Positions 35,806-45,654 are shown, counted from the stretch's first letter. The stretch: 64,000 nucleotides of DNA from Chryseosolibacter indicum (GCF_018598585.1 NZ_JAHESD010000001.1:62001-126000); one strand, 5' to 3'. Made by a program: numbers and translations. Notes: generated from the letters alone by a model not told the origin.

Positions 35806-37011
35806 CTATTTGCAGAATTTACTTCTCAGCTTTTCGTCAATCTTCATCCCCAACAGCTCTGCCTGACTAAAATCTGCGCAAGCTTCTGCGTTCTTCTTTA
35901 GTTTTATTTTTGCCATGCCCCGGTTGTAAAAAGCGAGTGGGTAATCCGGCCAGTAAATAAGAGCAACTGTATAGTCTTCTATGGCATCATTGTACCGCTC
36001 AAGCTTCAATAAGACATTTCCCCGGTTTAGCCATGCCTTCGCGTAATTTTCTTTCAAATCAATTGCTTTTGTATAATCAGAGAAAGCGCGTGTATAATCT
36101 TTCAGCTTTTCATGTGTTAAGCCTCTTCCCAACCATATTTCAACATTGGTACTGTCTATAGAAAGAGCATGGTTATAATCCTCCAAAGCTCCTTTAAAAT
36201 ATCCGCCTTCATATCTTTGTTGTGCTCTTTCGAGGTAAGGCAATAACATGGTAGAGTCTTCTTTAATGGTAAGTGTTAACCGATCTTCAAGTGAAAGTTG
36301 TTGTTTCTTCTTTTCCAATAGTGCCTGACGGTTATGTTTAGCCAAAACATGGTTCGGATTTAAGCCCAAAGCTCTATCATAATCAACTATGGCAGTAGAA
36401 TCATTAATGCTCTCTTTTGCAAGTCCACGGTTAACGTAAAAGTCGGGCTGCCTAGGATCAAGTCTTATGGCAGTATCAAATCTGACAATTGCATCTTTAA
36501 ACTTCTTCTCCTTAAATTTGATTAAGCCCAGGTAATTATAAACATAAGGATTGTGACCTTGTTGTGTGGTCGTCATCATCGGGTTCTTTTCATCCACGGA
36601 CATATTCTGTCTGAAGAAAATTGAATTTGTTTCAGGAGAGGTAAGTGTAAGCATTCTTTTAAAGTCTTCTTCTGATTGGCCCAGGAACCCAAGTTTATAT
36701 CTTAATACAGCACGGCTCATCAGTATATCTGGATTGTCAGGGAATTTTTCAAGGTAGATGCTGTAATCTGTTAAAGCTCCCTGTAAATCGTTTGTAAGTT
36801 CCCGTGCGGGTGCTCGCAGAACATAAGCCTCCATGTATCCAGGATTTATTGTGAGGCACTCATTAAGCAGGATGATGGCATCCTCTACCTTCCCTTGATT
36901 ATAAGCGGCCTCAGCTTCTTCATACAGTTGGTATGGCTTCTTTGGCTTAGTTTGGGCGATACTTGTCAGAAATATTAACTGTAAAAAGAATATGATTAAA
37001 GTATACTTCAT
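35806..37011 (-). CDS. Secreted tetratricopeptide repeat protein
   Basis: A 401-residue protein with a Sec signal peptide (1-19, ending SIAQ) and about nine TPR units spread over the length (for example YEEAEAAYNQGKVEDAIILL and YAKAWLNRGNVLLKLERYND). TPR arrays form superhelical scaffolds for protein-protein contacts. Export suggests a periplasmic scaffold. The closing helix contains CADFSQAELLGM and ends RSKFCK. There is no partner gene alongside, so the binding partner is unknown. Confidence 0.88.
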   Translation of the reverse strand: MKYTLIIFFLQLIFLTSIAQTKPKKPYQLYEEAEAAYNQGKVEDAIILLNECLTINPGYMEAYVLRAPARELTNDLQGALTDYSIYLEKFPDNPDILMSRAVLRYKLGFLGQSEEDFKRMLTLTSPETNSIFFRQNMSVDEKNPMMTTTQQGHNPYVYNYLGLIKFKEKKFKDAIVRFDTAIRLDPRQPDFYVNRGLAKESINDSTAIVDYDRALGLNPNHVLAKHNRQALLEKKKQQLSLEDRLTLTIKEDSTMLLPYLERAQQRYEGGYFKGALEDYNHALSIDSTNVEIWLGRGLTHEKLKDYTRAFSDYTKAIDLKENYAKAWLNRGNVLLKLERYNDAIEDYTVALIYWPDYPLAFYNRGMAKIKLKKNAEACADFSQAELLGMKIDEKLRSKFCK

Positions 37012-37340
37012 TTTAGGAGGTGCGAACCGAATTTACACGCATTCATTCTAAAATTAGGAAACAAATTACGAATGAACCGACGATTGAGATAATGTTTATA
37101 ACCTAACGAATGACTATTGTTAAAAGTGTAGTAGGGGAGGATTGATAAAAATAATAGTACCGGCATTCTTTTTTAACCGCGGTGATGTACCAACATTTTT
37201 ATTGTCGTGTCCATAGCATTGTCGAGGTATGAACATGGATTGAAGTGTTGTTATTTAAAAGTTTAATCGGCTTTTGAAAACTTTAAGGTTTTCAATAACT
37301 TAGTACCGCCAGGTTAATTTTTTAATCTAAATATATTTTT
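37012..37340. other. Divergent intergenic region upstream of ku
   Basis: AT-rich, shared by the TPR gene and ku. A near-palindrome GAAAACTTTAAGGTTTTC lies at 37276-37293, 48 bp before the ku ATG, symmetric but for one position pair. It could be an operator. Nothing else was recognised. Confidence 0.3.
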
Positions 37341-38195
37341 ATGCGAGCGATCTGGAGAGGACATATCCAATTTTCACTTGTTACCATCCCCGTAAGGATT
37401 TACAATGCCATTGACGCAGGACAAAGCATTAGTTTTAATCTTCTTTCAAAAGAAGAACACAATCCTGTGAGTTATGAGAAGAAAGATAAGGTAACAGGAA
37501 AAACATTAAAAAGTGAAGATATAGTAAAGGGCTATCAGTACGAACCTGGTCAATATGTTATCATTGATCAAGAGGACTTTGACAAAGTGAAGCTGAAAAG
37601 TGAAAAGATCATTGAAATTCAAGGATTTGTAGATACTTCAGAAGTAAGTCCTTCATTGTTTGAAGCGCCATACTATATCGGCCCTGATGGTGATGTTGCG
37701 GCTAAGACTTATGCATTGCTAGCAGAAACATTAAAGCAAAGCAATAAGGTTGGCGTTGGTAAAGTAGTGCTCAGAGACAGAGAAACACCACTTCTGCTTG
37801 CGCCGCATGAAAAGGGAATAGTTATGTACCGGCTTCGTTACCCTAACGAAGTAAGGGATATAAATGAAGTACCTCTTCTGTCGGAGGCAAAAGCAGATAA
37901 AGAGCAGCTGAAACTTGCAAAGACATTGCTTGACTCAATGACTGTGAAGTTCACAGATATCGAGATGAGAGACAGATATACAGAGAAGCTTAAAGAAATA
38001 ATTGAAGCTAAAGTTGTAGGTAAAGAAGTTGTGGTTGTAGAAGAGGAGGCACCTAAGGTGGTGGATATAATGACTGCGCTTAAGGCAAGTATAGACGCTG
38101 CTAAAAAGAAACCTATGGAAAAAGCTAAAGGCGAAACTGCTAAAAAGGCGAAAGCAGAAAAGCCTGCAAAAGCGAAACGTAAGGCTAGTGCCTAG
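37341..38195 (+). CDS. ku: Ku protein, non-homologous end joining
   Basis: A bacterial Ku homolog of 284 residues. Ku homodimers ring DNA double-strand ends and recruit the ligase LigD. The start MRAIWRGHIQFSLVTIPVRI and the central VSYEKKDKVTGK and GYQYEPGQYVIID motifs are diagnostic, followed by the beta-barrel and bridge region (FEAPYYIGPDG). The last ~35 residues are a Lys/Ala-rich tail (KKAKAEKPAKAKRKASA), which in other Ku proteins affects DNA binding. No ligD is seen in this window, so the ligase must be elsewhere if the pathway is complete. Confidence 0.96.
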   Translation: MRAIWRGHIQFSLVTIPVRIYNAIDAGQSISFNLLSKEEHNPVSYEKKDKVTGKTLKSEDIVKGYQYEPGQYVIIDQEDFDKVKLKSEKIIEIQGFVDTSEVSPSLFEAPYYIGPDGDVAAKTYALLAETLKQSNKVGVGKVVLRDRETPLLLAPHEKGIVMYRLRYPNEVRDINEVPLLSEAKADKEQLKLAKTLLDSMTVKFTDIEMRDRYTEKLKEIIEAKVVGKEVVVVEEEAPKVVDIMTALKASIDAAKKKPMEKAKGETAKKAKAEKPAKAKRKASA

Positions 38196-38332
38196 CAGAA
38201 CTAATTAGAGCAAATTACTGTTGTTTAGGTTGCATTTCTTTCGCAAAGACAAGGGAAGAAACAAGGTTATCTGTTTGTTATTATTTGCGGCAGAAATAGT
38301 TGACTAATGTTGGGAAACGTTAATTTTGTGAT

Positions 38333-38938
38333 ATGGCTAAGGTGGTTCAGTTTCCTGTTAATCCTGCTCCGGAGAAATTCGGGCTTCAACGTGCACGTAA
38401 GAAGAAATGCAAAGAGCCATCTAAACAAGGACAGTTAAATCTTTTCAGCAATGGCCGTGTTATAAAGCTCAATAAGCTCACAGCTTTTGAAGAAGCACTT
38501 TTAATTGATGAGCAGGGCGACAAGAAAACAGCGCGTATTCTGTACCAGAAAGCAATAGAAGCAGAGGATTGTATTGCTGATTGTTTTTGCAATCTCGGTA
38601 TTATCGATTCTCAGGAGGGTAATTACCCGAAGGCTATTGATTCGTTTACTCAAGCTTTAAAGCATAATCCCAGACATTATGAAGCGCATTATAACCTGGC
38701 GAATTTGTATGCCGAAGTTGGTAATTATGCTTTAGCAAAATTGCATTACGAAATTGCTATTGAACTTGAGCCTTCTTTCCCTAATAGCTACTATAATCTT
38801 GGCTTAAGTCTTGCTCTCATGAAATTATACGACGAAGCCGTAAAGGTTCTTTCCACCTACTGTGAACTTACACCGGATGAAGAGCATCAACAGATAAGTG
38901 ATCTTATATTTAAGCTTTCTACAATGACCAGTAGGTAA
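38333..38938 (+). CDS. Cytoplasmic TPR protein
   Basis: A 201-residue protein with no signal peptide. A basic N-terminal segment (RARKKKCKEPSKQGQLNLF) precedes four TPR units from about residue 50 (FEEALLIDEQGDKKTARILY; YYNLGLSLALMKLYDEAVKV). The QLNLFSNG stretch followed by VIKL is unusual for TPR proteins and could be a partner-binding motif. Its 3' end overlaps that of the convergent DUF3667 gene by 20 bp. Function unknown. Confidence 0.85.
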   Translation: MAKVVQFPVNPAPEKFGLQRARKKKCKEPSKQGQLNLFSNGRVIKLNKLTAFEEALLIDEQGDKKTARILYQKAIEAEDCIADCFCNLGIIDSQEGNYPKAIDSFTQALKHNPRHYEAHYNLANLYAEVGNYALAKLHYEIAIELEPSFPNSYYNLGLSLALMKLYDEAVKVLSTYCELTPDEEHQQISDLIFKLSTMTSR

Positions 38939-39785
38939 ACAGGAAGAGAATCATTCGGTAAGCTTCCAGTGCAAGAAATAATCCAAGTAAGCCAAGTACT
39001 ACCTTAAAGATCAGCTTAAAACCAGTTTGCCCGTAGAAAGTACGTCCAGCTCCGAATAAGAAATAAACATTGGTAAGAATAAAGATGATGGTGAGTGTTC
39101 TGTCATCAAGGTATTTCTCCCATCCTAGGTGTGTCCAATGGATAAGCTTATTTATAACTATTAATACCAGTGAAAGGAAGATGGCATTCATGGCAAGATT
39201 AAAAGTGGCCAGTTCTACCGCCAATGTAATGTGGTCGGTAAAATACTTGTTCTTTTTTCTGTATATAACATTGAAAGGCAAAGATGCCAGTACAACAAAT
39301 ACAATGATCAGAAGTTTAGCAAGACTTGTTGTTTTATCGTTATACATTAAAGAATATCCCTGGTAGGTATAGCCCTCGGCAAGAATCTTTTCGTTGACCA
39401 GTTTCCTAACCCAGGCACTGTGTGTTCTTAAGTACATCTGCGTTTTGAGCGACGTGTTGAAAAGCTGTAGAAGCGGGAAGAGAAAATAAATGAGGTTTAG
39501 TACAAAGAAGAGTTGAAGCGGTTTCAAGTAGTTTACCCTTCTACCTTCAATAAACTCCCTCGAAAGGAACCCCGGGTTAGAGATAACATGCCAAAGTGAT
39601 TTAATGAACTTGTTGTCAGAAAAAGTAAGCGTAAGGGCTATGTTATTCAAAAAGCTTCTGAAGCTTTTGTCTTTTGGCTCAAGCACCTTTTCGCCACATT
39701 CATTACAATAAGCTCCTGTAAAAATATTTGAGCAGCTCTTGCAACAATGCTCCTGCAGGTCAGTAAGTTCTATTAAATTATCCAT
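38919..39785 (-). CDS. DUF3667 membrane protein
   Basis: A 288-residue protein with an N-terminal zinc ribbon (CKSC and CNEC, about residues 15-31) followed by a DUF3667 block (FLSREFIEGRRVNYLKPLQL) and about five membrane helices from residue 90 on. The family is widespread in Bacteroidota and uncharacterised. It lies downstream of and in the same direction as the HEAT-like and HD-Pycsar-TM genes, 29 bp after the former, and could share their transcript. Confidence 0.88.
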   Translation of the reverse strand: MDNLIELTDLQEHCCKSCSNIFTGAYCNECGEKVLEPKDKSFRSFLNNIALTLTFSDNKFIKSLWHVISNPGFLSREFIEGRRVNYLKPLQLFFVLNLIYFLFPLLQLFNTSLKTQMYLRTHSAWVRKLVNEKILAEGYTYQGYSLMYNDKTTSLAKLLIIVFVVLASLPFNVIYRKKNKYFTDHITLAVELATFNLAMNAIFLSLVLIVINKLIHWTHLGWEKYLDDRTLTIIFILTNVYFLFGAGRTFYGQTGFKLIFKVVLGLLGLFLALEAYRMILFLFTYWSL

Positions 39786-39813
39786 TGAAACTTAAAGATA
39801 AACAGCCGGTTTA

Positions 39814-40329
39814 TCAAAAGTTAAGCGCTTTTAATACTTTTCTTGCACGGCTAATAAATGCGGGTTTGGCGTAAGGAAGGTTGTCTTCAATGAGAACCTT
39901 TAATTCATTTTTCAACTCAGGGTTTTCTTTAGTGATATTGAAAAGGACGGTCATTGCAAAACAGCGTATAGCTACAGGCTCTTTTTTGTTTTGTAGGAAT
40001 AGAAAGCAGATGTTGGCAATTGAACCTTGAAATGATGTTGGAATATCAACAAACTGAAGAAGCCTTAAGGTGTTTCTCTTTACTGCATCGTGAAGTTCCG
40101 AGTTCTCCAGATGTTTGATCAAGGTGCGTAAATGAGGCTTAACAAGTAAAGGATTATTCTCTACTGAATAAGAGAGGGGCCATGAAGCACGCTGAGTAAC
40201 AGTATACGGTCCTTCAAGAAAGAGATCTACCAGTTGTTTAAATCTATCTTTATCACTTCCAATATAAGATACAATCTTATCCACCCGATTTCGCGATCGC
40301 GTTCTCAGAAGTTCCTTCTTCAAGTCCAT
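39814..40329 (-). CDS. HEAT-repeat-like hypothetical protein
   Basis: A 171-residue soluble, all-helical protein. Segments such as VDLFLEGPYTVTQRASWPLS and EPVAIRCFAMTVLFNITKEN have the spacing of HEAT/armadillo-like repeats and suggest a small solenoid. The start ATG lies 17 bp after the stop of the HD-Pycsar-TM gene, and the DUF3667 gene follows after 29 bp, so the three may form one operon. No enzyme motif is visible. Confidence 0.75.
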   Translation of the reverse strand: MDLKKELLRTRSRNRVDKIVSYIGSDKDRFKQLVDLFLEGPYTVTQRASWPLSYSVENNPLLVKPHLRTLIKHLENSELHDAVKRNTLRLLQFVDIPTSFQGSIANICFLFLQNKKEPVAIRCFAMTVLFNITKENPELKNELKVLIEDNLPYAKPAFISRARKVLKALNF

Positions 40330-40345
40330 CGTAAAAGTATCCGAA

Positions 40346-41551
40346 TTAGATTTTAGGAGACAGCATGAATGCGACGATGAAGGAAAGAATCGAGACTACA
40401 AATCCGAACATGAAAACATTGTAAGCGATGCGTAAGAACTTATACTTTTTAGCAAGTACAATTCCAAGGAAGTAAATGTCTTTAATTAAACTGCCATATA
40501 AATAATCAGCATCTTTCATCATCTCCTTCATACTCCATTCATAGTCCTCAACTTTCATTCCGTGGAAATTTCCGAAGAACAACAGGTTGGTGCGCTTGTT
40601 CTTTATATCCTCGCGCGTAAACCGTCCTGAAGAAATATTGGGTCTTGTGGCCAAGATTGCAAAAACTGTAGTAGCAAGACAGACAGTAATAAGCATAATA
40701 GTAGGTACAATGAGTCTTGGGTTTTCTTCAAGTTTGCGTACCAGCACGGAGACAACAACTGAAAGAATAATGGAGTTAATAGTAATCAGTATGTTGGACT
40801 TGTTATCAGCCATTTGGCTCAACATAAGATGATTCTGGGAGGTTGTTCTGAACATAGTCTCAATGCCACGGTCTGGCTTGAGAAGCTTCTCTTTTTCAAG
40901 TTTTGCCTTAAGCTTTACGACTTCATCTTCAAGTTTGTGAAATTTCTTTTCTGTGAACTCTGGTTTAACCAACTTCCGAAGTTTCTTGATGTTTTTCTTT
41001 TTTCCCTGTTGGAGAATCTCCTGACCATAAGGCGTATGATAGCGGTGGTTCTCCATGAAACTTAAGTTAGAATGTACCCACTCTGCCTCGTTCATTACTT
41101 TATGGCCGGAATGCTCCCATTCTTTTCGAAGGTTCTCAGCTTTTGCAGTACATTGTTCTGTTGACAGATGATACAAGTCGGCATCACATAGGACCTTGCT
41201 GACAAGCGTTTTAGGTTGTTGAGGCATTTTGGTAGCCATAATAGCCTCCGTTACCTCAGTTATTTTCTTTTGTGAGGCGCCCCATTCCTGAAGAAGTTCT
41301 TTACTTTTAAGAGCAGCATTCATTTCATGATTTTCCTGACCGGAAACATAGCCAATATCATGAAGCCATGCTGCTATTATTACTGATTCAAGCTCATCAT
41401 CATTAAGGGAAGTCTGCCTTCCAATTTCTTCAGCAGCCCTTACTACCTCACGAGTATGACTGATATTGTGAAAGGCGCGATTTTCAAAGGATCTGTCGTT
41501 AAAAACATATTCTGCGAATTCCCTTGCTTTAATGATAAATTCCGTTTCCAT
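40346..41551 (-). CDS. HD-domain phosphohydrolase fused to a Pycsar-TM (DUF5706) domain
   Basis: A 401-residue membrane protein. The N-terminal HD domain has all metal ligands: H28/H32 in FHNISHT, H64-D65 in AAWLHDIGY and D123 in VLCDADLYH, so it should be an active phosphohydrolase, perhaps a nucleotide phosphodiesterase. A basic coiled coil (about 180-225) leads to a DUF5706 domain (about 240-400) with MLSQMADNKSNILITINSII and four membrane helices. DUF5706 is the membrane effector domain of Pycsar anti-phage systems, where cyclic CMP or UMP triggers membrane damage. No Pycsar cyclase is present next to it. Its role could be nucleotide signalling or housekeeping; unresolved. Confidence 0.88.
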   Translation of the reverse strand: METEFIIKAREFAEYVFNDRSFENRAFHNISHTREVVRAAEEIGRQTSLNDDELESVIIAAWLHDIGYVSGQENHEMNAALKSKELLQEWGASQKKITEVTEAIMATKMPQQPKTLVSKVLCDADLYHLSTEQCTAKAENLRKEWEHSGHKVMNEAEWVHSNLSFMENHRYHTPYGQEILQQGKKKNIKKLRKLVKPEFTEKKFHKLEDEVVKLKAKLEKEKLLKPDRGIETMFRTTSQNHLMLSQMADNKSNILITINSIILSVVVSVLVRKLEENPRLIVPTIMLITVCLATTVFAILATRPNISSGRFTREDIKNKRTNLLFFGNFHGMKVEDYEWSMKEMMKDADYLYGSLIKDIYFLGIVLAKKYKFLRIAYNVFMFGFVVSILSFIVAFMLSPKI

Positions 41552-41686
41552 AGATTGTTAAAGGTAGGAATTTTCCCGATTCCTGGTTCTTGCCCTTATC
41601 CTACATCAATTTTTTAAATTCTTTCTTTAGATAATCGCCAATATTATTATACTGCATTTAAATATGATGCTAGAGGCGACATACAA

Positions 41687-44600
41687 ATGAAACAAACGAT
41701 ATCAGCAATTGTTTTATTATTTATAACAAACATTATTTACGCGCAGGAGCGCCAGGTAAGCAATTCCATTTTTCTTGTTGGGGACGCAGGAGAACCATAT
41801 ATAGCCTCAAGCCCAATTGGGAAGTACTTGCGTTCGCAGATCTTAGAAAGAGGAGAGAGGGCCATTGTGCTTTATCTTGGAGATAATATATATCCTAAAG
41901 GCTTACCACCAGAAGGCCATAAATTGCGAGCGGAAGGAGAGCATATTTTAGAAACGCAGGTCTCGTGGGTAAGAGACACCAAGGCAAGAGGCATTTTTGT
42001 ACCAGGAAATCACGATTGGCAACATTGGGGGAGGAAGGGACAAGAATACATTAGAAATCAACAAAAATGGCTCGATTCGTTAAAAGATGAACATATCACT
42101 TTGTTGCCAAAAGACGGATGTCCAGGCCCAATTGAAATACCCATTAATTCTACCACCATTCTTGTTATCATGGATACTCAATGGTTTTTACACCAATGGG
42201 ATAAACCTGGCGAAGAGAGCTCTTGTGATTGCAAAACGTCAGAAGAAGTACTAAGCCAGTTGCATGACATCTTTGCGAGAAACAAATCAAAAAGAGTTAT
42301 AGTAGCAGGTCATCATCCTATTTATACTTATGGCGAGCATGGGGGAGTGTTTACATGGAAATCACATATTTTTCCTTTAACTGACTTCTCGTCGAAATTA
42401 TACATTCCAATGCCTGTTATTGGCTCTATCTATCCATTATATAGGAAATGGTTTGGTCATGTACAGGATACACCAAATCCTATTTATAAACAATTCAGTA
42501 ATGGCGTTGAAGATATTATGGCGGAGTTTCCGGGCAGCGTGTATGTGAGTGGGCATGAGCACGCCCTTGAATATATTTATAAGGATAGCACGCATTTTAT
42601 CGTAAGTGGATCAGGAGCCAAAGTTGAGTACGTCAAGAAGAAAGGTTATGCAAGATTTGCGAAACCTTTGAGAGGTTTTGTAAGATTAGATATACTAACA
42701 AATGGAGAAATAGAAGTACATTTTCTCGAGGTAAATGAAGATACTGCAATAGAGAAGGAAGTTTTTTATGATAAAATATCTTTCAATAAAACTCTTGAAG
42801 ACATAGCTTCGGAGAACATTGATTTTACTGGTAAAATTGTGAAAGTGAAAGCAAGCTCGCTATATGACAAAGCTGGCAAGGGTAAGCGCAAGCTTTTGGG
42901 AGAGAATTATCGCAAGGAATGGGGGCAGGAGATAGAAGTACCAGTTTTTGATATAGGAAAAGAAAAGAATGGTTTAAAGATAGTACAACGTGGAGGGGGT
43001 CAGCAGACATTATCACTGAGATTGGCAGATTCAACAGGAAGAGAGTATGTTTTGCGTTCAATAGAAAAGTATCCTGAGAACGCAGTGCCTGAGGTTCTAA
43101 GAAAAACTTTTGCACAAGATCTGGTACAAGATCAAATCTCAGCGTCACATCCCTATGCAGCTTTAGTTATTCCACCTTTGGCCGATGCAGTAGGTATTTA
43201 CCATACCAACCCAAAACTTGTTTACATACCTGATGATCCACGATTCAAAGAATATCAATCTTTGTTTGGTAATACGCTCGCACTGTTTGAAGAGCGCCCA
43301 GATGACGATTGGTCTGATGCTTCTTACTTTGGTAACTCTGAAAAGATCATTAGCACTACTAAAGTACTTGAAAAGCTTGCAGCCGATAATGACAACCAGG
43401 TAGATGAAAAATTTGTACTTAAATCAAGATTGTTTGATATCATTATAGGTGATTGGGACAGGCATGATGACCAATGGAGATGGGCTACAATAAAGGGTAA
43501 AAAAGGAGATTCTTACAGACCGATCCCAAGAGACAGAGATCAAACCTTCTTTGTAAATGAAGGAAAGATAACCAAAATATGGAGCAGGAAATGGGCGTTG
43601 CCAAAATTTGAAGGATTTGATGAGCACGTTGATTGGACACCCGGGTTATCTTTTAACGCCAGGTATTTCGATAGAACTTTTTTAACTGAGCTAACCAGAG
43701 AAGATTGGCTTGAAGTTGCAAGGGATTTAAAAACAGCATTAACAGACGAAGCAATAGAAGCTGCCATTAAAAAATGGCCTCATCAAATCTACTCGCTGCA
43801 TGGAGAGAAAATAGTTAAAGCACTTAAGCGGAGAAGAGATGATGTGGAGAAATATGCCTTATCTCTCTATGAGTTTTTATCACAAGGTGTAGATATAGTT
43901 GGATCGGACAAACGCGAATTATTTGAAATAAAAAGAATGCCAAATGGTGATGCTGATGTTAAAGTATTTAAACTTAGCAGAGAAGGAGAGAAAGGGAAGC
44001 AACTCTACTCGAGGCTCTTCAAATACAAGGAAACTAAAGAAATAAGATTATACGGCTTAAGTGGCGATGACCTTTTTAATATCAATGGGAAGGCTAATAG
44101 AACCATTTTAACAAGGGTAATTGGTGGCGATGGTACTGATACAATTAGCGATAGGTCTTCTGTACGGGGCAAGAAAACATTGTTTTATGATTTAGAAAAC
44201 CAGGGCAAGATTATAGAACAGAAAGAGGTAAGAGATTTAACATCTGTAAACCCTGAGGTAAATTTTTATGATCGTAAATTATTTAACTATGACAGACTAG
44301 CACCATTGGTATATGGGAATTATAATCCGGATGAAGGTCTTTTTATCGGAGGCGGTTTTATTTTTATAAAGAACGGCTTTAGGAAACTTCCATTTGCAAC
44401 AAGACATCTTGTGCTTGCAAGCGTGGCGCCGCAGACATTCTCATTTAATTTTAGATACGCTGTTAAATTCACAGAGCTTTTAGGTAAATGGAATCTGGAA
44501 GTTGATGCTAACTTGAGGTCTCCTAATTACGTCAATAACTTTTTTGGGTTTGGTAATGAGAGCAAATTCAATAGGAATATTGAGAAGACACCAGGCATAT

Positions 44601-45403
44601 CAGTTAATCATGCTATTCAATATTATCGTTATCGTTTTGAAGAGTTTACATTGGAGACTGCTGTTTCTCGAAAACTTGGTGATGTTGCGACATTGAAAAT
44701 AGGGCCCGCGTTGCAACGTATTGAAATGGAGGAACCGGAAGATGATGAAGACAGGTTCATAGAAGAGTATGCAGAAACTTTAAATTACGGGTTGTTTGAA
44801 GAATATCGTTCTTATGCCGGATTAAGCTGGCAGGTGGCGGTTGACAGACGAAACAGTCCATTATTTACTACACGAGGCCTACAATGGATACTTTCCGGTA
44901 GGAATATGACAGGACTGAATAACGGAAGTAATTCTTTTTCTTATTATGAAAGTACACTTAGTTTTTATCATTCCTTTAGACTACCTGCCCGAGTAACTTT
45001 TGCTCTTAGGGTCGGTGGTGGTACTAACACTGGAAATTATGAGTTTTATCAGGCACAAATTCTGGATGGTAAAACGGAGATGAGGGGCTATCGCAAAACA
45101 AGGTTCTATGGTGATAGTAAACTTTACTCTAACCTTGAGATGCGTATGAAATTGCTGAGTTTCAGATCTTACCTTTTTCCTGCAAGTCTTGGTATACTCG
45201 GTTTCTTTGATACCGGCCGTGTATGGTATAAAAATGCGGATGGCGTAGATTCTTCAGCACTAGATGGAAAGTCAGATTTATGGCATAGGGGTTTTGGAGG
45301 AGGGGTGTGGTTTACGCCTTATAATCTTGCAGTAGTTTCCGCTGAAGCAGGGCATTCAAAAGATGGAACGCTGCTATATATCCGGTTAGGGTTTCTGTTT
45401 TAA
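41687..45403 (+). CDS. Calcineurin-like phosphatase fused to outer-membrane beta-barrel
   Basis: A 1238-residue outer-membrane protein. A signal peptide (1-19) precedes a metallophosphoesterase domain (about 25-345) with metal motifs VGDAGE, LGDNIYP, GNHDW, AGHHPIYTYG and SGHEHALEY, all intact. The C-terminal third (about 870-1238) is a BamA/TamA-type 16-strand barrel, ending LYIRLGFLF. The middle (about 430-700) holds a segment resembling a protein-kinase-like/CotH fold: YVLRSIEKYP (about 454-463), IIGDWDRHDDQWRW (D589-H593) and IPRDRDQTFF (D616, D618). The phosphatase should be exposed at the surface or in the periplasm. No partner genes; own promoter expected. Substrate unknown. Confidence 0.9.
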   Translation: MKQTISAIVLLFITNIIYAQERQVSNSIFLVGDAGEPYIASSPIGKYLRSQILERGERAIVLYLGDNIYPKGLPPEGHKLRAEGEHILETQVSWVRDTKARGIFVPGNHDWQHWGRKGQEYIRNQQKWLDSLKDEHITLLPKDGCPGPIEIPINSTTILVIMDTQWFLHQWDKPGEESSCDCKTSEEVLSQLHDIFARNKSKRVIVAGHHPIYTYGEHGGVFTWKSHIFPLTDFSSKLYIPMPVIGSIYPLYRKWFGHVQDTPNPIYKQFSNGVEDIMAEFPGSVYVSGHEHALEYIYKDSTHFIVSGSGAKVEYVKKKGYARFAKPLRGFVRLDILTNGEIEVHFLEVNEDTAIEKEVFYDKISFNKTLEDIASENIDFTGKIVKVKASSLYDKAGKGKRKLLGENYRKEWGQEIEVPVFDIGKEKNGLKIVQRGGGQQTLSLRLADSTGREYVLRSIEKYPENAVPEVLRKTFAQDLVQDQISASHPYAALVIPPLADAVGIYHTNPKLVYIPDDPRFKEYQSLFGNTLALFEERPDDDWSDASYFGNSEKIISTTKVLEKLAADNDNQVDEKFVLKSRLFDIIIGDWDRHDDQWRWATIKGKKGDSYRPIPRDRDQTFFVNEGKITKIWSRKWALPKFEGFDEHVDWTPGLSFNARYFDRTFLTELTREDWLEVARDLKTALTDEAIEAAIKKWPHQIYSLHGEKIVKALKRRRDDVEKYALSLYEFLSQGVDIVGSDKRELFEIKRMPNGDADVKVFKLSREGEKGKQLYSRLFKYKETKEIRLYGLSGDDLFNINGKANRTILTRVIGGDGTDTISDRSSVRGKKTLFYDLENQGKIIEQKEVRDLTSVNPEVNFYDRKLFNYDRLAPLVYGNYNPDEGLFIGGGFIFIKNGFRKLPFATRHLVLASVAPQTFSFNFRYAVKFTELLGKWNLEVDANLRSPNYVNNFFGFGNESKFNRNIEKTPGISVNHAIQYYRYRFEEFTLETAVSRKLGDVATLKIGPALQRIEMEEPEDDEDRFIEEYAETLNYGLFEEYRSYAGLSWQVAVDRRNSPLFTTRGLQWILSGRNMTGLNNGSNSFSYYESTLSFYHSFRLPARVTFALRVGGGTNTGNYEFYQAQILDGKTEMRGYRKTRFYGDSKLYSNLEMRMKLLSFRSYLFPASLGILGFFDTGRVWYKNADGVDSSALDGKSDLWHRGFGGGVWFTPYNLAVVSAEAGHSKDGTLLYIRLGFLF

Positions 45404-45654
45404 ACTTTTTTTAAAGAAGGTTTTGTTGTGGATTGAAAGAGAAGCGTGCATAATACTGCCACGACTGAATTGAAATGTACAAGGTAGAAAGGAGCTGAAT
45501 TATTCTACAATTAAAGGCGAGTAATTTGTAAATGTTTTGAATTGCCGTTGTGAATAGCAGTAATAATAAAGCGTCTGTCGAAAGAATACGAGGCTTTAAC
45601 CCGATGGTATATTGATGGTCCAGAATTTTTTAAAGATGGGGGGACATGTGAAGT

